Shown piece after piece: positions 12,205 to 24,490 of a stretch of DNA of 64,000 bases. The DNA lies in assembly GCA_016806645.1 (NCBI GenBank), contig JACSYO010001857.1:2812501-2876500 (forward strand), written 5' to 3'. The notes beneath the pieces are model-generated. The model was not told where the DNA came from, did not search any database, and saw only the letters and a program-made list of their open reading frames with translations. Origin of the DNA: Ophiodon elongatus (taxonomy: Eukaryota; Chordata; Actinopteri; Perciformes; Hexagrammidae). How positions within the stretch are numbered: position 1 is the stretch's first letter; each line of letters starts with the position of its first letter. A program made the translations under genes and the position numbers.

Positions 12205-12740
12205 CTTTTAGACATTTAAATGTCACTCTAAAAAGTTGTTGAGCTACAGTATGTCACTGATATTCTTGTCACAGGTGTGCCGGTTAATTGTCTGAAAGCT
12301 TTAACTGACTGATTGGCTGCCAAACCAAGTTCCTTTCGGTTTTAGTTGTATTTGCCCGAAGGTTCGGATGCAGTTAAAAGCTGCTGTGCACAGCTGCCTG
12401 GTAAGAAGGGTAAGGTACAGCAGTGGGAGAGAGTATAACTTGTTTAAGGGAATCATCCCTTTGGGGCTTGCACCACATCTGGTGCCTTTTGGCTACTAAC
12501 ATTTTTACAATATGATTTCTCTTAAATTCTTTATTGCCTGATGTTGCGGAGAAATTTACATCTCTAAGTGCTCTAAAACAGTTGTTGTCAAACTGTTGTA
12601 CATGTAACACTAAGCGCTTTGCAGAGCAGATTGGTTCAATTTCTTCTAACCAATCACCACAGACCAACGTATCCGCCTGAATTCATCATTGAAGGTCGAC
12701 AGGTGATGTGTTGCTATGACAACATTTTTGACTGGAGCAG
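12205..12740. other. Non-coding, no firm feature
   Basis: Short chance frames only; nothing recognised. Confidence 0.4.
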
Positions 12741-13650
12741 AAAGAGTTAAAAGAGAAAGAAAAAAAAACAGAACGATGTCGGGGCAATATTGAGAGGTAA
12801 AATTGTAAAATCAATTTGTTAATCAAGGGGGTCATATCAAATTCCAAGAGTCCAAACGGGCAAAGGAGGCTGTCGAGTGAACGATTCAGAGATGTCGGGG
12901 TAATTCTCCCATACAGACCCGAGATCTGTTCTTGGAGGTTATGTGTAAATGTTTTAGATTACTTGTAGAAGTTAAAGAATGTAAAGTGGTGGCTGTCGTA
13001 GCTTAACATTACGGTTACGGACATAAATGAGGAAGGAGAAGACGCAATGCATCTCAACCCAGCATCGCGCAGCGGTACGACAGTGGGGGGAAAGCAAAAA
13101 CCATCTCCCCTTTGAATAAAATCCTTCAAAGGATTTCAACGTAATCAGTTAATTTAATAGATTTAGAACAGCATTGATAGCAGCGTCAATGTTGTCTGCA
13201 GTGGTCTCCACTGTTGTTATCATTACTCCTCGGTTATTGCGCACAGCTGACAACGCTTGACATTAGCTTGACAACAGCTTGACAACGGCGTTAGTCCTGC
13301 CCATGGCGCTGATTGGCTAATTGTTAGTCGTCGTCCCAGGCGCTGATTGGCTCAAGTACAACATATTTAAAATAACGCTGTTTCATGTTGCGATGCCAGA
13401 CGAATCAGTCGACTCGAACTTGGTGGAGTGGGCGAATTCAAAGCTCTGCACCCATCCAAAAACTATGCACACAATTCTGAAAACTCAGCTCATGTATTGG
13501 CAAAAAACTCCAGACTGTTAAACTCTGCGCAATTCCATTGTTTTAACTCTAAATCAACCAGGACTGAAATCTTAAGGATGGCCACTTTAAAATCAAGTTG
13601 TCAATGTTGAAGGTATAGAAGATAACGTTATTTCTGGCAGACCACTGAAG
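12741..13650. other. Unique or old-repeat DNA with direct repeats and CCAAT motifs
   Basis: Contains three AGCTTGACA-type direct repeats at about 13265-13286, and two copies of GGCGCTGATTGGCT (inverted CCAAT) at about 13305 and 13339. A hairpin (AAATCCTT/AAGGATTT) lies near 13119-13136. The motif density and CpGs suggest either a CpG-bearing promoter remnant or an old transposon; I cannot tell which. Confidence 0.35.
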
Positions 13651-13769
13651 TTGTGTTTTCATTAGCTGATAGTATCAGCTCCTTGATTCATACTTCACCA
13701 TCACCGGCTCGTTCATCAACTTCTCGGCCAAAGCTGACTAGTCCAATTGTTTCACTCAGTGTTTTAAAC

Positions 13770-14265
13770 TTGCTTTCTTTCAAATGGCCAGAACGGGTGG
13801 CTCTACTAGTTACAAAAAGAAGTCTGATTGTGATGGAAGTCTATGAGAAAATAACTCATCTTCTCACTTAATTTATTACCTCTGTAAAAAATGAAAACAT
13901 GGGTTTCTGATCTTATTTGCTAGTTTTAAGTATTCTTCAGTACAGCATGATGTTCATTTAATAAATGATGGTCCTATTTGGAGTAAAATAGACAGTAAAG
14001 CAGGTTATGCTTTAGAGCGCAGCTACCTTTTGATAGATAGGGATACCATGGCTTTGTCCGATCTGGGAGTCTGTGTTCGCCTAAAAATGTCTTCAGCATC
14101 AAGTTGTGCTTAGCTCCACCCTCACAAGTCACTTCTGGTTGCAAAAAGCCAAGATGGCGACAACCAAAATCCCAAACTGGAGGCTTCAAAACGGCAGTCC
14201 ACAAACCAATGGGTGATGTCAAGGTGACTACGTCCAGATCTTATAAACAGTCTATGAGCTGTACA
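13770..14265. repeat. Percomorph dispersed repeat (TCTATGAG edge)
   Basis: Carries phrases I recall from an abundant percomorph element, in the expected order: CTCTACTAGTTACAAAAAGA near 13800, CAGTACAGCATGATGTTCAT near 13938, GCCAAGATGGCGACAACC near 14149, GGCAGTCCACAAACCAATGG near 14193, and ending in AACAGTCTATGAG. It is diverged and has no intact ORF, so it is a non-autonomous or internally decayed copy. Confidence 0.75.
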
Positions 14266-17200
14266 CAGTGGCCTTTATAACTTTTATATGCTGCTTATAC
14301 CTTCTTGGCCACTCAAGATTAAATCAAAACGCTTGTTTAAACAGGGTTAACTTTTTCAATTAATTAATAGATGCCTAATTGATTTTAGTTTTGTGAGTAT
14401 GTGTCTCAGCGAGATAAATTATATTAAAGTTAAAAGTATGTTTGTTTATGTGGGTCATTGAGTTTTGGTAAGATGGAGGTGGTATTGGGATGCTTCAGAC
14501 GCAGTACTTTGCATTGGCTCTCCTGTCACCTTAAAGCAGAGGCAGGATGAGAACTAGAACCTAGACCTGTCTCAACAAGGTTTTGAAATATCACTTGCAG
14601 CAAGTTCTCACACCTAGACGATAAAATAAGTGTCTTCTAGTTTCTTGCTTTTATACCCATACGATTATTCCAAAAAGGACTCATCTAAGGGTTTTCTAAT
14701 CTGCCACTTCTATATTAGAGGTTTGGTTACGTTTACAAACCGTCATTGAGATGGGACATGAAGTGCAAACATGAAGTGCCATGGTCTTTTCACAGTTTAG
14801 GAAATGTGTTAACACATGACCAATGTTATTTTTCTGGTGAGGCCAGCTTCCAGCTGTGGTGTCAAGCAATCTCCCTCATTATGTATGTAATATCTAAGTG
14901 CTCCCTTACTTTTTAGCTATTTACTTGGAAAGCAAAGCCATGTCCAGAACTTTATGTCATGGTGAAGGTCAGAAGCAGAAGCAGGACAAAAAGATATACA
15001 GTAAAGAGAAAGGCAGTAAAAAAGAGCTAGATAGGCATAGCCAAACAGAGCAAGGGAAACAGAAAGAGGAAGAGATGAGAGACAGCACAGTGCCCGGTGG
15101 AGGAAGAGGAGGAGGAGGAGGCAACGAGTAAATAGTCAGCGGCTCTAATAGGAATATCAAGCCAGTGAAAGGTAAACAGGCTTCTCCAGGCAGATACAAA
15201 GGGAATGTGGCGGCTTTGAGAGCGCTGGAGTGCCGGCACGCCACTGTGGCACTGCGATAACGGCTCCAGGCCTGCCTGCATCCCAGAGATAAGGCCGAGC
15301 ACTGGCATGTGTCGCCCCTGATCCCAATTTCACAGTCAATATTCATCCAGCTCGACAAACAAGCAACATTTAAGATAAAAAATAAATATAGAGTCCTTCT
15401 GCTATTACCTCCTGTTTATTAATCTGCACACAGCACCCACTGCCTTTTAAACAGTGGTAAACACCCAGCCCTCCCCACCACACCCCCTCTCTCCCTCCTC
15501 CCTTCATCAGACCCCCCTTCCTGCCCTCCCCCCTTGCAGTCACCCCACTCCATCTCCCAAACCTCTCTTCCTCATCTTTCCCCTGTCTTCCTGCACATCT
15601 GGGGATTTGCATGGCTTCACTTATTCTTCTGCAATTGCCGCAGGCGTGTGTGTCTCTGGGTGTGAGACTGTGAGTTGAACACACCTGTGTATGCATGTGA
15701 ACATGATATTGTTCCCAGATATCTTTCAGATATAAGCGTGCCTAGATGTGCATGTATGCCCACTTTCTTGCTTGCTGCAATAGGTGTTTTTGTGAGCGTG
15801 TTTTAAGCATATTTTCGTGCAGCGTTTTTGTACTTGCATGTTAATCGATGGAGTCAGGCCCCAGCTGTAAACTCGAATCATCTGCTGTCTCCCTCTTAAC
15901 GTTCTCCTTCCCTCACCTGGCACCCACACCGTGAGAAAAAGTGATTATAACAAGTTATTGACGCTGGTGTTCCCTTACCATATTGTCCTTTTCTCAACAA
16001 AGGTGAGCCGTTTCTCAGCAAAATATTAGCAAAATTGTCAAATTGTTGAATTGGAGAATAGTCAAATTATCTTCTTCTTTTTGAAATCTTCCAACTAAAA
16101 ATAAAGTAAAATACTATCTCAAATTACTTGCTAAGACTGATATCATTTTGAAATGCAGGCCTTAAACTGCAGCTGACGGGCCAGCTGGGCTCTGATTACC
16201 ATCTGAACAATCACAGAGAGGAGTAAACCAAGACCTAAGCAGAGCTACTTGGCCTACAGCTTGTTTTATTTCTTTTGGTGGAGTAAGCACAGAGCACTCT
16301 CTTCAATTAGCTTCATTTGTTTTGTGACACAGAACGGTGAGTAAAGGCGAGAGAGCGGTGAATGGCACAGGTACATGTTAGGCACATTACCGCAGCCGGT
16401 ACAAACCTGTACAGTAGTTTTCGCCGTTGAAAGCAACAACATTACATTGAGCCTGTTCCATTATTTGTTGGCAGCTGGACTATAATCATTCTTATCAGTG
16501 CTCTTTATTGCTCCCTGACCACCAATCCTCAGCTCCCCTATCATGCTCGCCATTATACCTGACCTGCTTCATCACAGCTCACTCACTCATCCCCTCCCTT
16601 CTCTGTGGCCTTCTCCTGCCCTTCCTTTCTCTCCCTGGTACAGACCTGCCCATGCCTGGCCAGCTGGCCATATCCCTTTAAATCTGGCCTGGGTTGAGCC
16701 GCTGTCTCCAGGAGATTACTGCACACTCTCCTAGGCTCCACAGATGGGAAAGACAGGCTGCCAGCTGGCAAAGGGACACCCACTATCCCCACTGGAGACT
16801 GGCCAACAGGCCTGGCTCTCCGCTCAAAACTCTGCCCATTCACACTCCTGATAGCTAGCCACTTCCTGCTCTTATATTTCTCTGTCTCCCCTCTCTTCCT
16901 CTCCCCCCTACGCTCTCTCTGCCCAATCTCTCTTTCTCTTTCCCTACACTACAGTGATGGAGGAAGTAATCCGAAGTATAGCAATACCACCACGTAAACT
17001 CAAACAAGTAATTTCTGCATTCGGTATTTACTTTAACAGGACTTCCTGATTATTATAATTTGAGTCTTCTTCTTGTAGTTTTGGCCATAATTACACCACA
17101 ACAGCGTGCATCCCTCCAGATACTGTCACATTGTTCTGTTTGATGTGCAGAGATTACCTGTAAGATATATAAAACCATAAAATGGTTCAATTTAAGTACA

Positions 17201-18385
17201 GTAAAATACACTCAAGACTCTACAGATACACTTGGATAAATATACTTTCCACCGCTGCTCAGGTTCTCACAAAATGTTGCCTCTTTCTTCCAATTACTTT
17301 CCCTCCCCTCTTCTCTCTCCTTCAGGCACACACTTTTTCGTTCTCTCCCACTAACTGTCCCACACGCGCGCACATACTCACACACATGTAAACACACACT
17401 CCTTATCTCTCTGGCCCCCATTTTTAGAGAGCAGTGGAGAGAAAGGTAGGGACTGAGGGTTATTGAAAGGTGTCACATGTGCAGATGTGATAAGGGTGCC
17501 AGGTAGAGATAACCAAGCGCCCTTCATCACTATGTAACAACACACAGGCTGTCCTCTTGAGGTAAAACAGAACACACACATACACCCACACACACTGACA
17601 TGTATATAATGTACCAGCATAGGACAAGTTCATTATCCCTGTGTGTGGTGGCATGATAAGGCCTAGATCCCCTGAAATAGCTATGCTATTGAGCTAAGAC
17701 CTTCCACTGCTAAATAGAAAAAAAAGATCCCGAGGTAGAATATATATCATTATCCTCTCTGCTCTGTTATCTGTCACCTTCCATTACAGGAGAATGAGGC
17801 GCTTTCGTCCCAGAGGTAAACAGCAATCGGGAAATATGTTTTCTGATGTAGTGAGGACACACTGTTGTACCTCATGCGATAATGATGCTGTTGTCCCTGC
17901 TTACATGCACCTCCTGCTGTATTTTCTAAGCCGGCTGGGCTATCCTTTTGCCACTGTTGGCACTTTCCACATGTAGACCAGCCCAGGGGAATGTGTCAAG
18001 TGCACCAAAGCCGGGGACAGCACTGTCAACGCGGCCTTCTCACTGCTGCAGACAGTAATATGATATGAAAATCTATCTTTAGATACACATGATTCTTTCC
18101 TTTATAACCTAAGATTTTGATTTACTTCTTCTCTCTTTACACATGCACAGAGTTGTGTTTAGTTCCAGTTTGTTTTCACAAGAAGGTGTACCATGCACGC
18201 TTACGTGTAATGTTCAGCGTATATGACAATAGTTCTATATAGCAGAATGGCCTTAGCTGCCTAAGAGGAAATGTGCAGAAACTTCTCTCCCCAGCCTTCT
18301 GCCGGACCACCTGCTGAGCACTGAGATGATTACAGTGCGAGATTGCTGTGCCAGATTACTGTGACCCCAAAGACCCCTCCAGATG
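14266..18385. other. Non-coding DNA, no recognised gene
   Basis: Contains a purine tract at 14960-15130, pyrimidine-rich DNA at 15465-15595 and 16530-16640, and a short stretch at 17960-18060 whose frame looks mildly protein-like but has no good splice sites. No repeat family is recognised. Confidence 0.45.
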
Positions 18386-18387
18386 GA

Positions 18388-18458
<71 letters not shown>
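18386..18458. repeat. (CA)n microsatellite
   Basis: About 36 CA units with one CATACA interruption at the left edge. Confidence 0.97.
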
Positions 18459-18461
<3 letters not shown>

Positions 18462-20450
18462 ACACCTGGCACCTCATTTTAGGACACTATCTTGCAACCA
18501 TAGCTGATTGTGTTGATTACACACCCATTGCATACAGTACATACTTACAAATACTCAATCATCTGTCGTGGTCCCTCGCCATGTGCTTGAGCAAAGGGCA
18601 AAGTGTCGGCATTAGGAAGCGCCCTCCAGGAACTAATGTGAGTGTGACCAAGGGGTAAATATGAGCTGTCAGAGGATCATACAATTTTTAAGGCCAACTG
18701 TTAGACTCTTTATTTGGAGGTACCATGTAAGGTGAGAGTTTCTGAAATGTTTGTAATAATCCCTCATTCCACAAGGAAACTTTGCACACCACTACAACAA
18801 GTAGGGTGTCAAACAATTTGAATACCAAAACCCGCCGGCCGGATTGAGATCATGTGTGATGAACTCTTGTCAGAAAAAGCAACCAAATTGAAGCATAAAA
18901 TTGTGATGAATCGCCAAAAATACTTTATTCTACATGGCTCTAAATGTCACCCCAAATAAACAGTTTGCATTAACCAGATCCTGTAAAACATATTAAATTC
19001 TGTGCTCCATTATTGACAGTCACGTGACGGAACTGCAGGCTGCTGAACACAGTGCAGAGAGGAGAGGAGAGGTTAGAGGTGGATATTTTAAATATGTAAA
19101 TAGTTCAATAGCACGTGGAGGCTCAATTTGTATTTATTCCCAACATTAGTAACCCTTGTGGGCACTTCAAAACATGTCGGATATATAAATTTCAAGAAAT
19201 TCAACTCACATTTCATTTATTTTTCATTATTTATTGCATTACAACTGTGTTATGCTGCACAAAAGATATGTTTGAGTTATCTCTACTTCTAGCCATTATT
19301 GTGCTGTTTCCATAGTGCAGGAGTTAAATTCTGCAGTGAAAAACAAGGCCACAGAAAGTAAAATGTGACAGGAGCAAAAAACAGCCCGAAACTGCTTGAG
19401 GTAGCAGAGTCATCTATAAACTATAAACTATATATTTTTTCTCCTCCTAACTAGTTAGGCTGCTCTTCTAACTGTGTGTCTTCCTTGTCATGACTTCTTC
19501 TCCTTGTTTGAAAATGCTACATAGGCCAGAGTTGTCATGTAGGAAGATCACAGGTGTTGATGACTTGTGACAGCGAATGAGCCAGCATGGACAATATTAG
19601 AAACCTGAAACTGAAGCAGCTAAATGGAATTCAGCTATCATTAATTTGGTTATTTACGCCTCGCCGTTCTGTGACATGTCAAAACATTAGCAACTTTTGT
19701 GGTGAGTACAAAGTTATGGCAAAAACTACAAAAAGCGGAGAAATAAACATGTCATACTTCTTTCAATACCACTTAAGACAAAACATCTTCAGTTGTGTGG
19801 CTCTCCCCTTCCACTATATATAGAATGAGCTAATTAACACAGGTGAGACACAGCACCCAGGTGCTCCCATCGGCATGACGATAACAAAACAACTTGACCA
19901 TGAAAACAAGGTCTGCATTCCTTATGTCAAGGGACAATTTTCAAAACACGTAAATCAACATGCTGTTCCGAACAAGAATAATGTGACATCAAGGACCAAA
20001 CTTCTTACCAAAAAAGTCAGTCATTGTCTATTTGGAGGTGTTTAGCTATTTCTAACAAGATGTTACAATAGTCATTAAAATGTATCTAAATTCGGAAACA
20101 AAAAAGATCGAAGCTTAGACATTTCAACCAACTCTTTTCCGCTTCATTGTGCCAGTGGTGCACACGGACTAAGGGCACTAAACAGCAGCAAATTCACCGA
20201 AAAAAAAGGCCAGAGCCTAAGTAAAATGAATAGAGGAAGAAGAGGAGAGAGACTGAGGAAGAGGTCTATGTTAACTGACATGACACATGATGCATCACTT
20301 TGCATCATGTGTGATGGACTGTCATTACGCTTCACATCCAACTGCACGTCTCTCTTTACCAGACTGTGGACGTCGCATGATATCAGTGAAACGGAGAAGT
20401 TAACTTGAGGCTCTGTGCCCTTCCCTTCCTCTCCATATATGCTGCCCCTC
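18459..20450. other. Non-coding DNA, no recognised gene
   Basis: AT-rich. A perfect 11-bp inverted repeat lies at 20283-20312. No coding or repeat call can be supported otherwise. Confidence 0.45.
20283..20312. repeat. Perfect 11-bp inverted repeat, 8-bp loop
   Basis: ACACATGATGC pairs fully with GCATCATGTGT across an 8-bp spacer. No function is assigned. Confidence 0.85.
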
Positions 20451-20453
20451 CAT

Positions 20454-20520
20454 ACCCCCCCCCCACCCACCCACCCCCAACCACCCCCCTCTCTCCACCC
20501 TCACCCCATACACCACCCCT
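20454..20520 (-). other. C-rich tract, potential G-quadruplex on minus strand
   Basis: A run of ten C followed by CCCA units and CCCCCC blocks. On the minus strand this gives more than four G-runs of three or more with short loops, fitting the G4 pattern; the C-rich strand fits an i-motif. Confidence 0.7.
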
Positions 20521-20736
20521 CTCCTCTCCTGCCATGTTTGCAAGAGCGAGGGCTTTGGAGGGTGGCACTCTGATGGCGTGAAGCCAGATGGCAGCCACAA
20601 GGCAGGCGACGTGGCGCGGAGCAACGAAGGGTGCACACATACGCACACACCCATACACAATCACTCACTCACACTTTCTCTCCTTAATGAACACCCATGA
20701 ATTATTCATCACACACACTTACACACTTATACACTT

Positions 20737-20737
<1 letters not shown>

Positions 20738-20766
<29 letters not shown>
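20738..20766. repeat. (CA)n microsatellite
   Basis: Fourteen CA units within a wider CA-biased stretch from about 20630. Confidence 0.95.
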
Positions 20767-20768
<2 letters not shown>

Positions 20769-21844
20769 CTCTTGCAGGGCACATACACAGCTCCTGTCAG
20801 CAACAGAAGGCTCTGTGACTTCTCTCTATTTTATTATCATTTCTCTAGGCATTTTCGTTGGTTGTAAAGGAATACCAGGTGGTGCTCGACCCCTCAAACT
20901 ATCAACTCCTCCTCCTTCCTCCCTTCCTCCATGCACCCTGTCCCCCGTTCTCCCTCTCCGTCTAAGTCCTTGTCTTCTCAGTCTGTTTTTCAGTTTTTCA
21001 TATTGCCTCTTCTTTTCTCTCCTGCACTTGCTTCCCCTCTTTTCAGCTCATCGGGAGTAGGCTGCATTACAAGTCTATACAGAGAAGGAGAGAGGAGGAA
21101 AGCAAACCAGAGAGAGGAATCTTCCAAGAGATCTGAGAAAAATTCACAGGGGAGAAATGCCTGCAAGGATTTCGCACACTTCCTCTCATCCAGCCAAAGC
21201 AGCTCCCAGATGTCATGAACTGACTCGATTGTTCAAATAAATTTGTGGAATTTAAGGTTGAAGATTGAGAAGTTAATTATCCCACAAACAAGGTTGTGTT
21301 TTCTCAGTGTTTGATCTGAAACACATATGCATACGCCACCATAACCACTGTAGGTATCTCAGTCTGTTAATAACATGTGAGGGGCTTGTAGACAAGGAAC
21401 CTGATAACTATCACTTTATCGACACTGTTAATTGTGCAAATGCATTTCGTAAATTTATGCCACATTGATCAAAATGAACTACATTCACACTTATCCATAT
21501 GAAAATGAACTTGCACCGATTGAAACTTTGAACCAGGGTAATACCCTGAATTAATACCCAAATTAATCTTGTTTAATCTATCCTCCTCTGAAATGTCCTT
21601 GCCTGTTTTACCCTGACAGTATTCTGTATATGTGTACTTTGTATTTAAGTATTTTTTTCTGCAGCAAAGTGTTGTATGGTACATTGCGGAAAATGTTTTT
21701 CTTACTTCATATGCTGCTTATTTGATTTTAGGACTTGCAACCATAAAAGCCAGTAGCTTCAATATATCGTGTTTTATTTCTTCTGCTGCTATATTTAAAG
21801 TGTAGACTCACATGTCTTGTGCACCTGCACCCCCAGATTTCAAC

Positions 21845-21845
<1 letters not shown>
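20767..21845. other. Non-coding, pyrimidine tract then AT-rich
   Basis: 20890-21050 is CT-rich and gives Ser/Pro/Leu frames without motifs. The rest is AT-rich with nothing recognised. Confidence 0.45.
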
Positions 21846-21900
<55 letters not shown>

Positions 21901-21914
21901 CACACACACACACT
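21846..21914. repeat. (CA)n microsatellite
   Basis: Two CA arrays separated by CTA at about 21898. Confidence 0.96.
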
Positions 21915-22588
21915 CATTGGGATGATAACGGTGTTTGGAAGGGGGTGAGAAGTCTTCTACTGTGTAATACAGGGTGACATGTAATCCTGATCGACTTTTC
22001 ATCGACTAAAATTGTTAAAACACACCACTGTCCACTTTGAAGGATCCAACCACATCTTATGTCCTGCATCAAAATGCTTTTTCCATCAAAACCATCTTCA
22101 ATTTCAAAACTAGTCCTGTTCCATGTTGTCTTTACTGCTTCATTGCTGCGGTTGTTGTCTGGAATATATTACAGTGTGTAACACGGTTATGTTTTGTTTG
22201 GCTTCTCCTTTTCCCAACATTGGGGGGTGGTGGGTGTAAAGTGACTCTGACAGATATGACGGATGGATAGATGAAAACTTGCCCTGGCTGTCAAAGAGGT
22301 TCAAGGTATAAACGGGAGATGTGAAGGGGAAGGTGTGGGTTTGGTGGAACAGAGGGAGGAGCGGATCTCTCTGGGGAGCGAGAGGGATGAGGAAGTCTGA
22401 TAAGGTGTAGATGAGGGATGGAAGAAGAAGTAAAAAGGGAGAGGGGAGAAGGACAGAGCTATAGAGTGACGGGAGGAAAGGGACAGGCTGCACTACTATG
22501 GTAAAGGTCACCAGCCTCCCCTGTGAGGTTGAGTGGTATTTGAACCTCACTTCTATGGTTACAATGTCTATTCATTGTCGTGGTGTGC

Positions 22589-22591
<3 letters not shown>
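21915..22591. other. Non-coding, purine-rich stretch
   Basis: 22310-22480 is strongly purine-biased (GA/GGA). A short 8-bp inverted repeat (GTGAGGTT/AACCTCAC) lies near 22522-22549. No gene. Confidence 0.4.

Positions 22592-22664
<73 letters not shown>
22592..22664. repeat. (GT)n microsatellite, left arm
   Basis: About 36 GT units. The complementary CA array lies 152 bp to the right. Confidence 0.97.
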
Positions 22665-22665
<1 letters not shown>

Positions 22666-22816
22666 GTGCGTAGGTGGATTGAGCACGTCTGTGCAAGTGT
22701 GTGTGTTTGTCTGGCAGGGGGCACAAACCAGAGCTGAGTTTAATTGTCTGTAACAAAGACCCAACTCCTTTAGGATCCCTTGATGTGCCGAATATCATTT
22801 GGGGGACCACAATACA

Positions 22817-22852
22817 ACACACACTCACACACACACACACACATACACACAC

Positions 22853-22914
<62 letters not shown>
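22817..22914. repeat. (CA)n microsatellite, right arm
   Basis: About 48 CA units with two single-base interruptions (CATACA, CACGCA). Complementary in orientation to the GT array at 22592-22664. Confidence 0.97.
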
Positions 22915-22916
<2 letters not shown>

Positions 22917-24384
22917 GCACAGTAAAGCACAAAGGGCTTGTTTCCAGGACTGTGTTCACCATTAACGCTAGGGGTAGGTAGTGTCTCAGTGAGTCAACGA
23001 GAAACGTTGGGAATTACACGAACGGACAGAATGAAGGACAGAATGACAATGATCACCTGGCGACAGGTAAGAGTGAAAAGGTTAAGTATTCACCTGAATG
23101 AACTAAAGAAAGCCCACTCTCCAAAGTCAGGAAACATCACTGCAGACCTTTTAACCCTGGACCCAACCTGTTTCCCCTTCTCCTCTCTGGTAAGCGTGAC
23201 AGAACACTGTACACCAAAACAACCAGACACAAGAACAGTTTTTTTTCCCACATGCCATCGCTACGATGACCCATTAAATCAATCATATAGTGCAACCATC
23301 ATTTACTTTATCAAGTAAATTAGTTTAAGTACTCATGTTAACATCATCACTATAAACATAAATCCAAAAGAGATTATAGCTGCCATTGGCCACAAATGCG
23401 AAACCTCTCTCCAGAGCTATTGTCAATCGAAACTCGGGGACCAGAGAAAGTGGAGCAACACCCTCGCAATCGTAGTTGCTTGATATACAAATAATGTAAT
23501 CAATGTGACTCTTGCCTGTGAAGAAATAAGGTAGCCTACTGCATCCATAGCAACCGCCTTTGTATGTGCAGGCCAGCCAGCCCAAGAGGGCTATTTTATT
23601 GTGAAATTTATTATTTATCAATAAAAACTATTAAATTGGAATTAATCAATAACTTTCATGTTTCCACACTTGGTAGCTGTTTCATAAAAATAATAGCTCA
23701 CTTCAGTCTATGATATGATATAATGCTAACTAATTATCACAGCTGGGGGTACATATTACATATACATGTTGATCTATTACCACGGAACTCTGAACTAACC
23801 TGATCTTGGTAACCAAAAGCTTAATTTTGTATTCTCAAATTCCTCGTCATCTTGTCATTCATTCCATTAATTGTGTTTTAAGAGATTGTGCTTGCATGCA
23901 TCAAACTTTAAATATTTAATTTCAGGATATTTTCAAAAGAGAAAAGGGGAGTCCAGAGAGAGAACACAGAGAACAACTTGTCTCTGTTGGCTTTTTCATG
24001 CAAACTCATCTGGCATGCAGTGACAAGCAAATACTTTTTTTCCCAGCAAGAGAAAGGTAGTGTATATGAAGTCTGTTGTAATAAAAAGTGTCAAGTAATA
24101 TTAGGAACGTCTCTGGATGTGGCTTAAAATACAGTATGTGTGTTACATAGAAAACATGAGACCAACTATCAAATTGTGTAGTTCCTTGTTACATTTGAGA
24201 GACATGAAAGCCTTTGTTATTTTGGTCTGTGTCTGTTCATTTGTATCTTTATTTGAATCTGGTGGAGATCATGACGCGATCTAAAAACACAGCAATCTGA
24301 TTACAAAGGATCAGAACGCCATTGTTCTTGCTGTTTTATTTCTGTGAAAGTAAGTGTGACTAATTTTGAGAGACATGAAGACAG
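22915..24384. other. Non-coding DNA, no recognised gene
   Basis: Short chance frames only. AT-rich from 23590. Nothing recognised. Confidence 0.45.
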
Positions 24385-24403
24385 TGAGTGAGTGTGTGTG
24401 CGC

Positions 24404-24437
<34 letters not shown>

Positions 24438-24490
24438 GCGTGCGTGCGTGCGTGCGTGCGTGCATGTGTGCGAATGAGTGTGTGTGTGTT
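24385..24490. repeat. Compound (GT)n/(TGCG)n microsatellite
   Basis: GT repeats, then six or so TGCG units (24436-24462), then GT again. Alternating purine-pyrimidine with CpG steps throughout. Confidence 0.95.

Noticed and set aside
17960..18060. Short protein-like segment (GECVKCTKAGDSTVNAAF)
   Set aside because: One Cys pair only, stop immediately upstream, and the only donor candidate is weak.
22938..23318. 126-codon plus frame
   Set aside because: It begins at a TTG rather than ATG and shows no motif or splice context.
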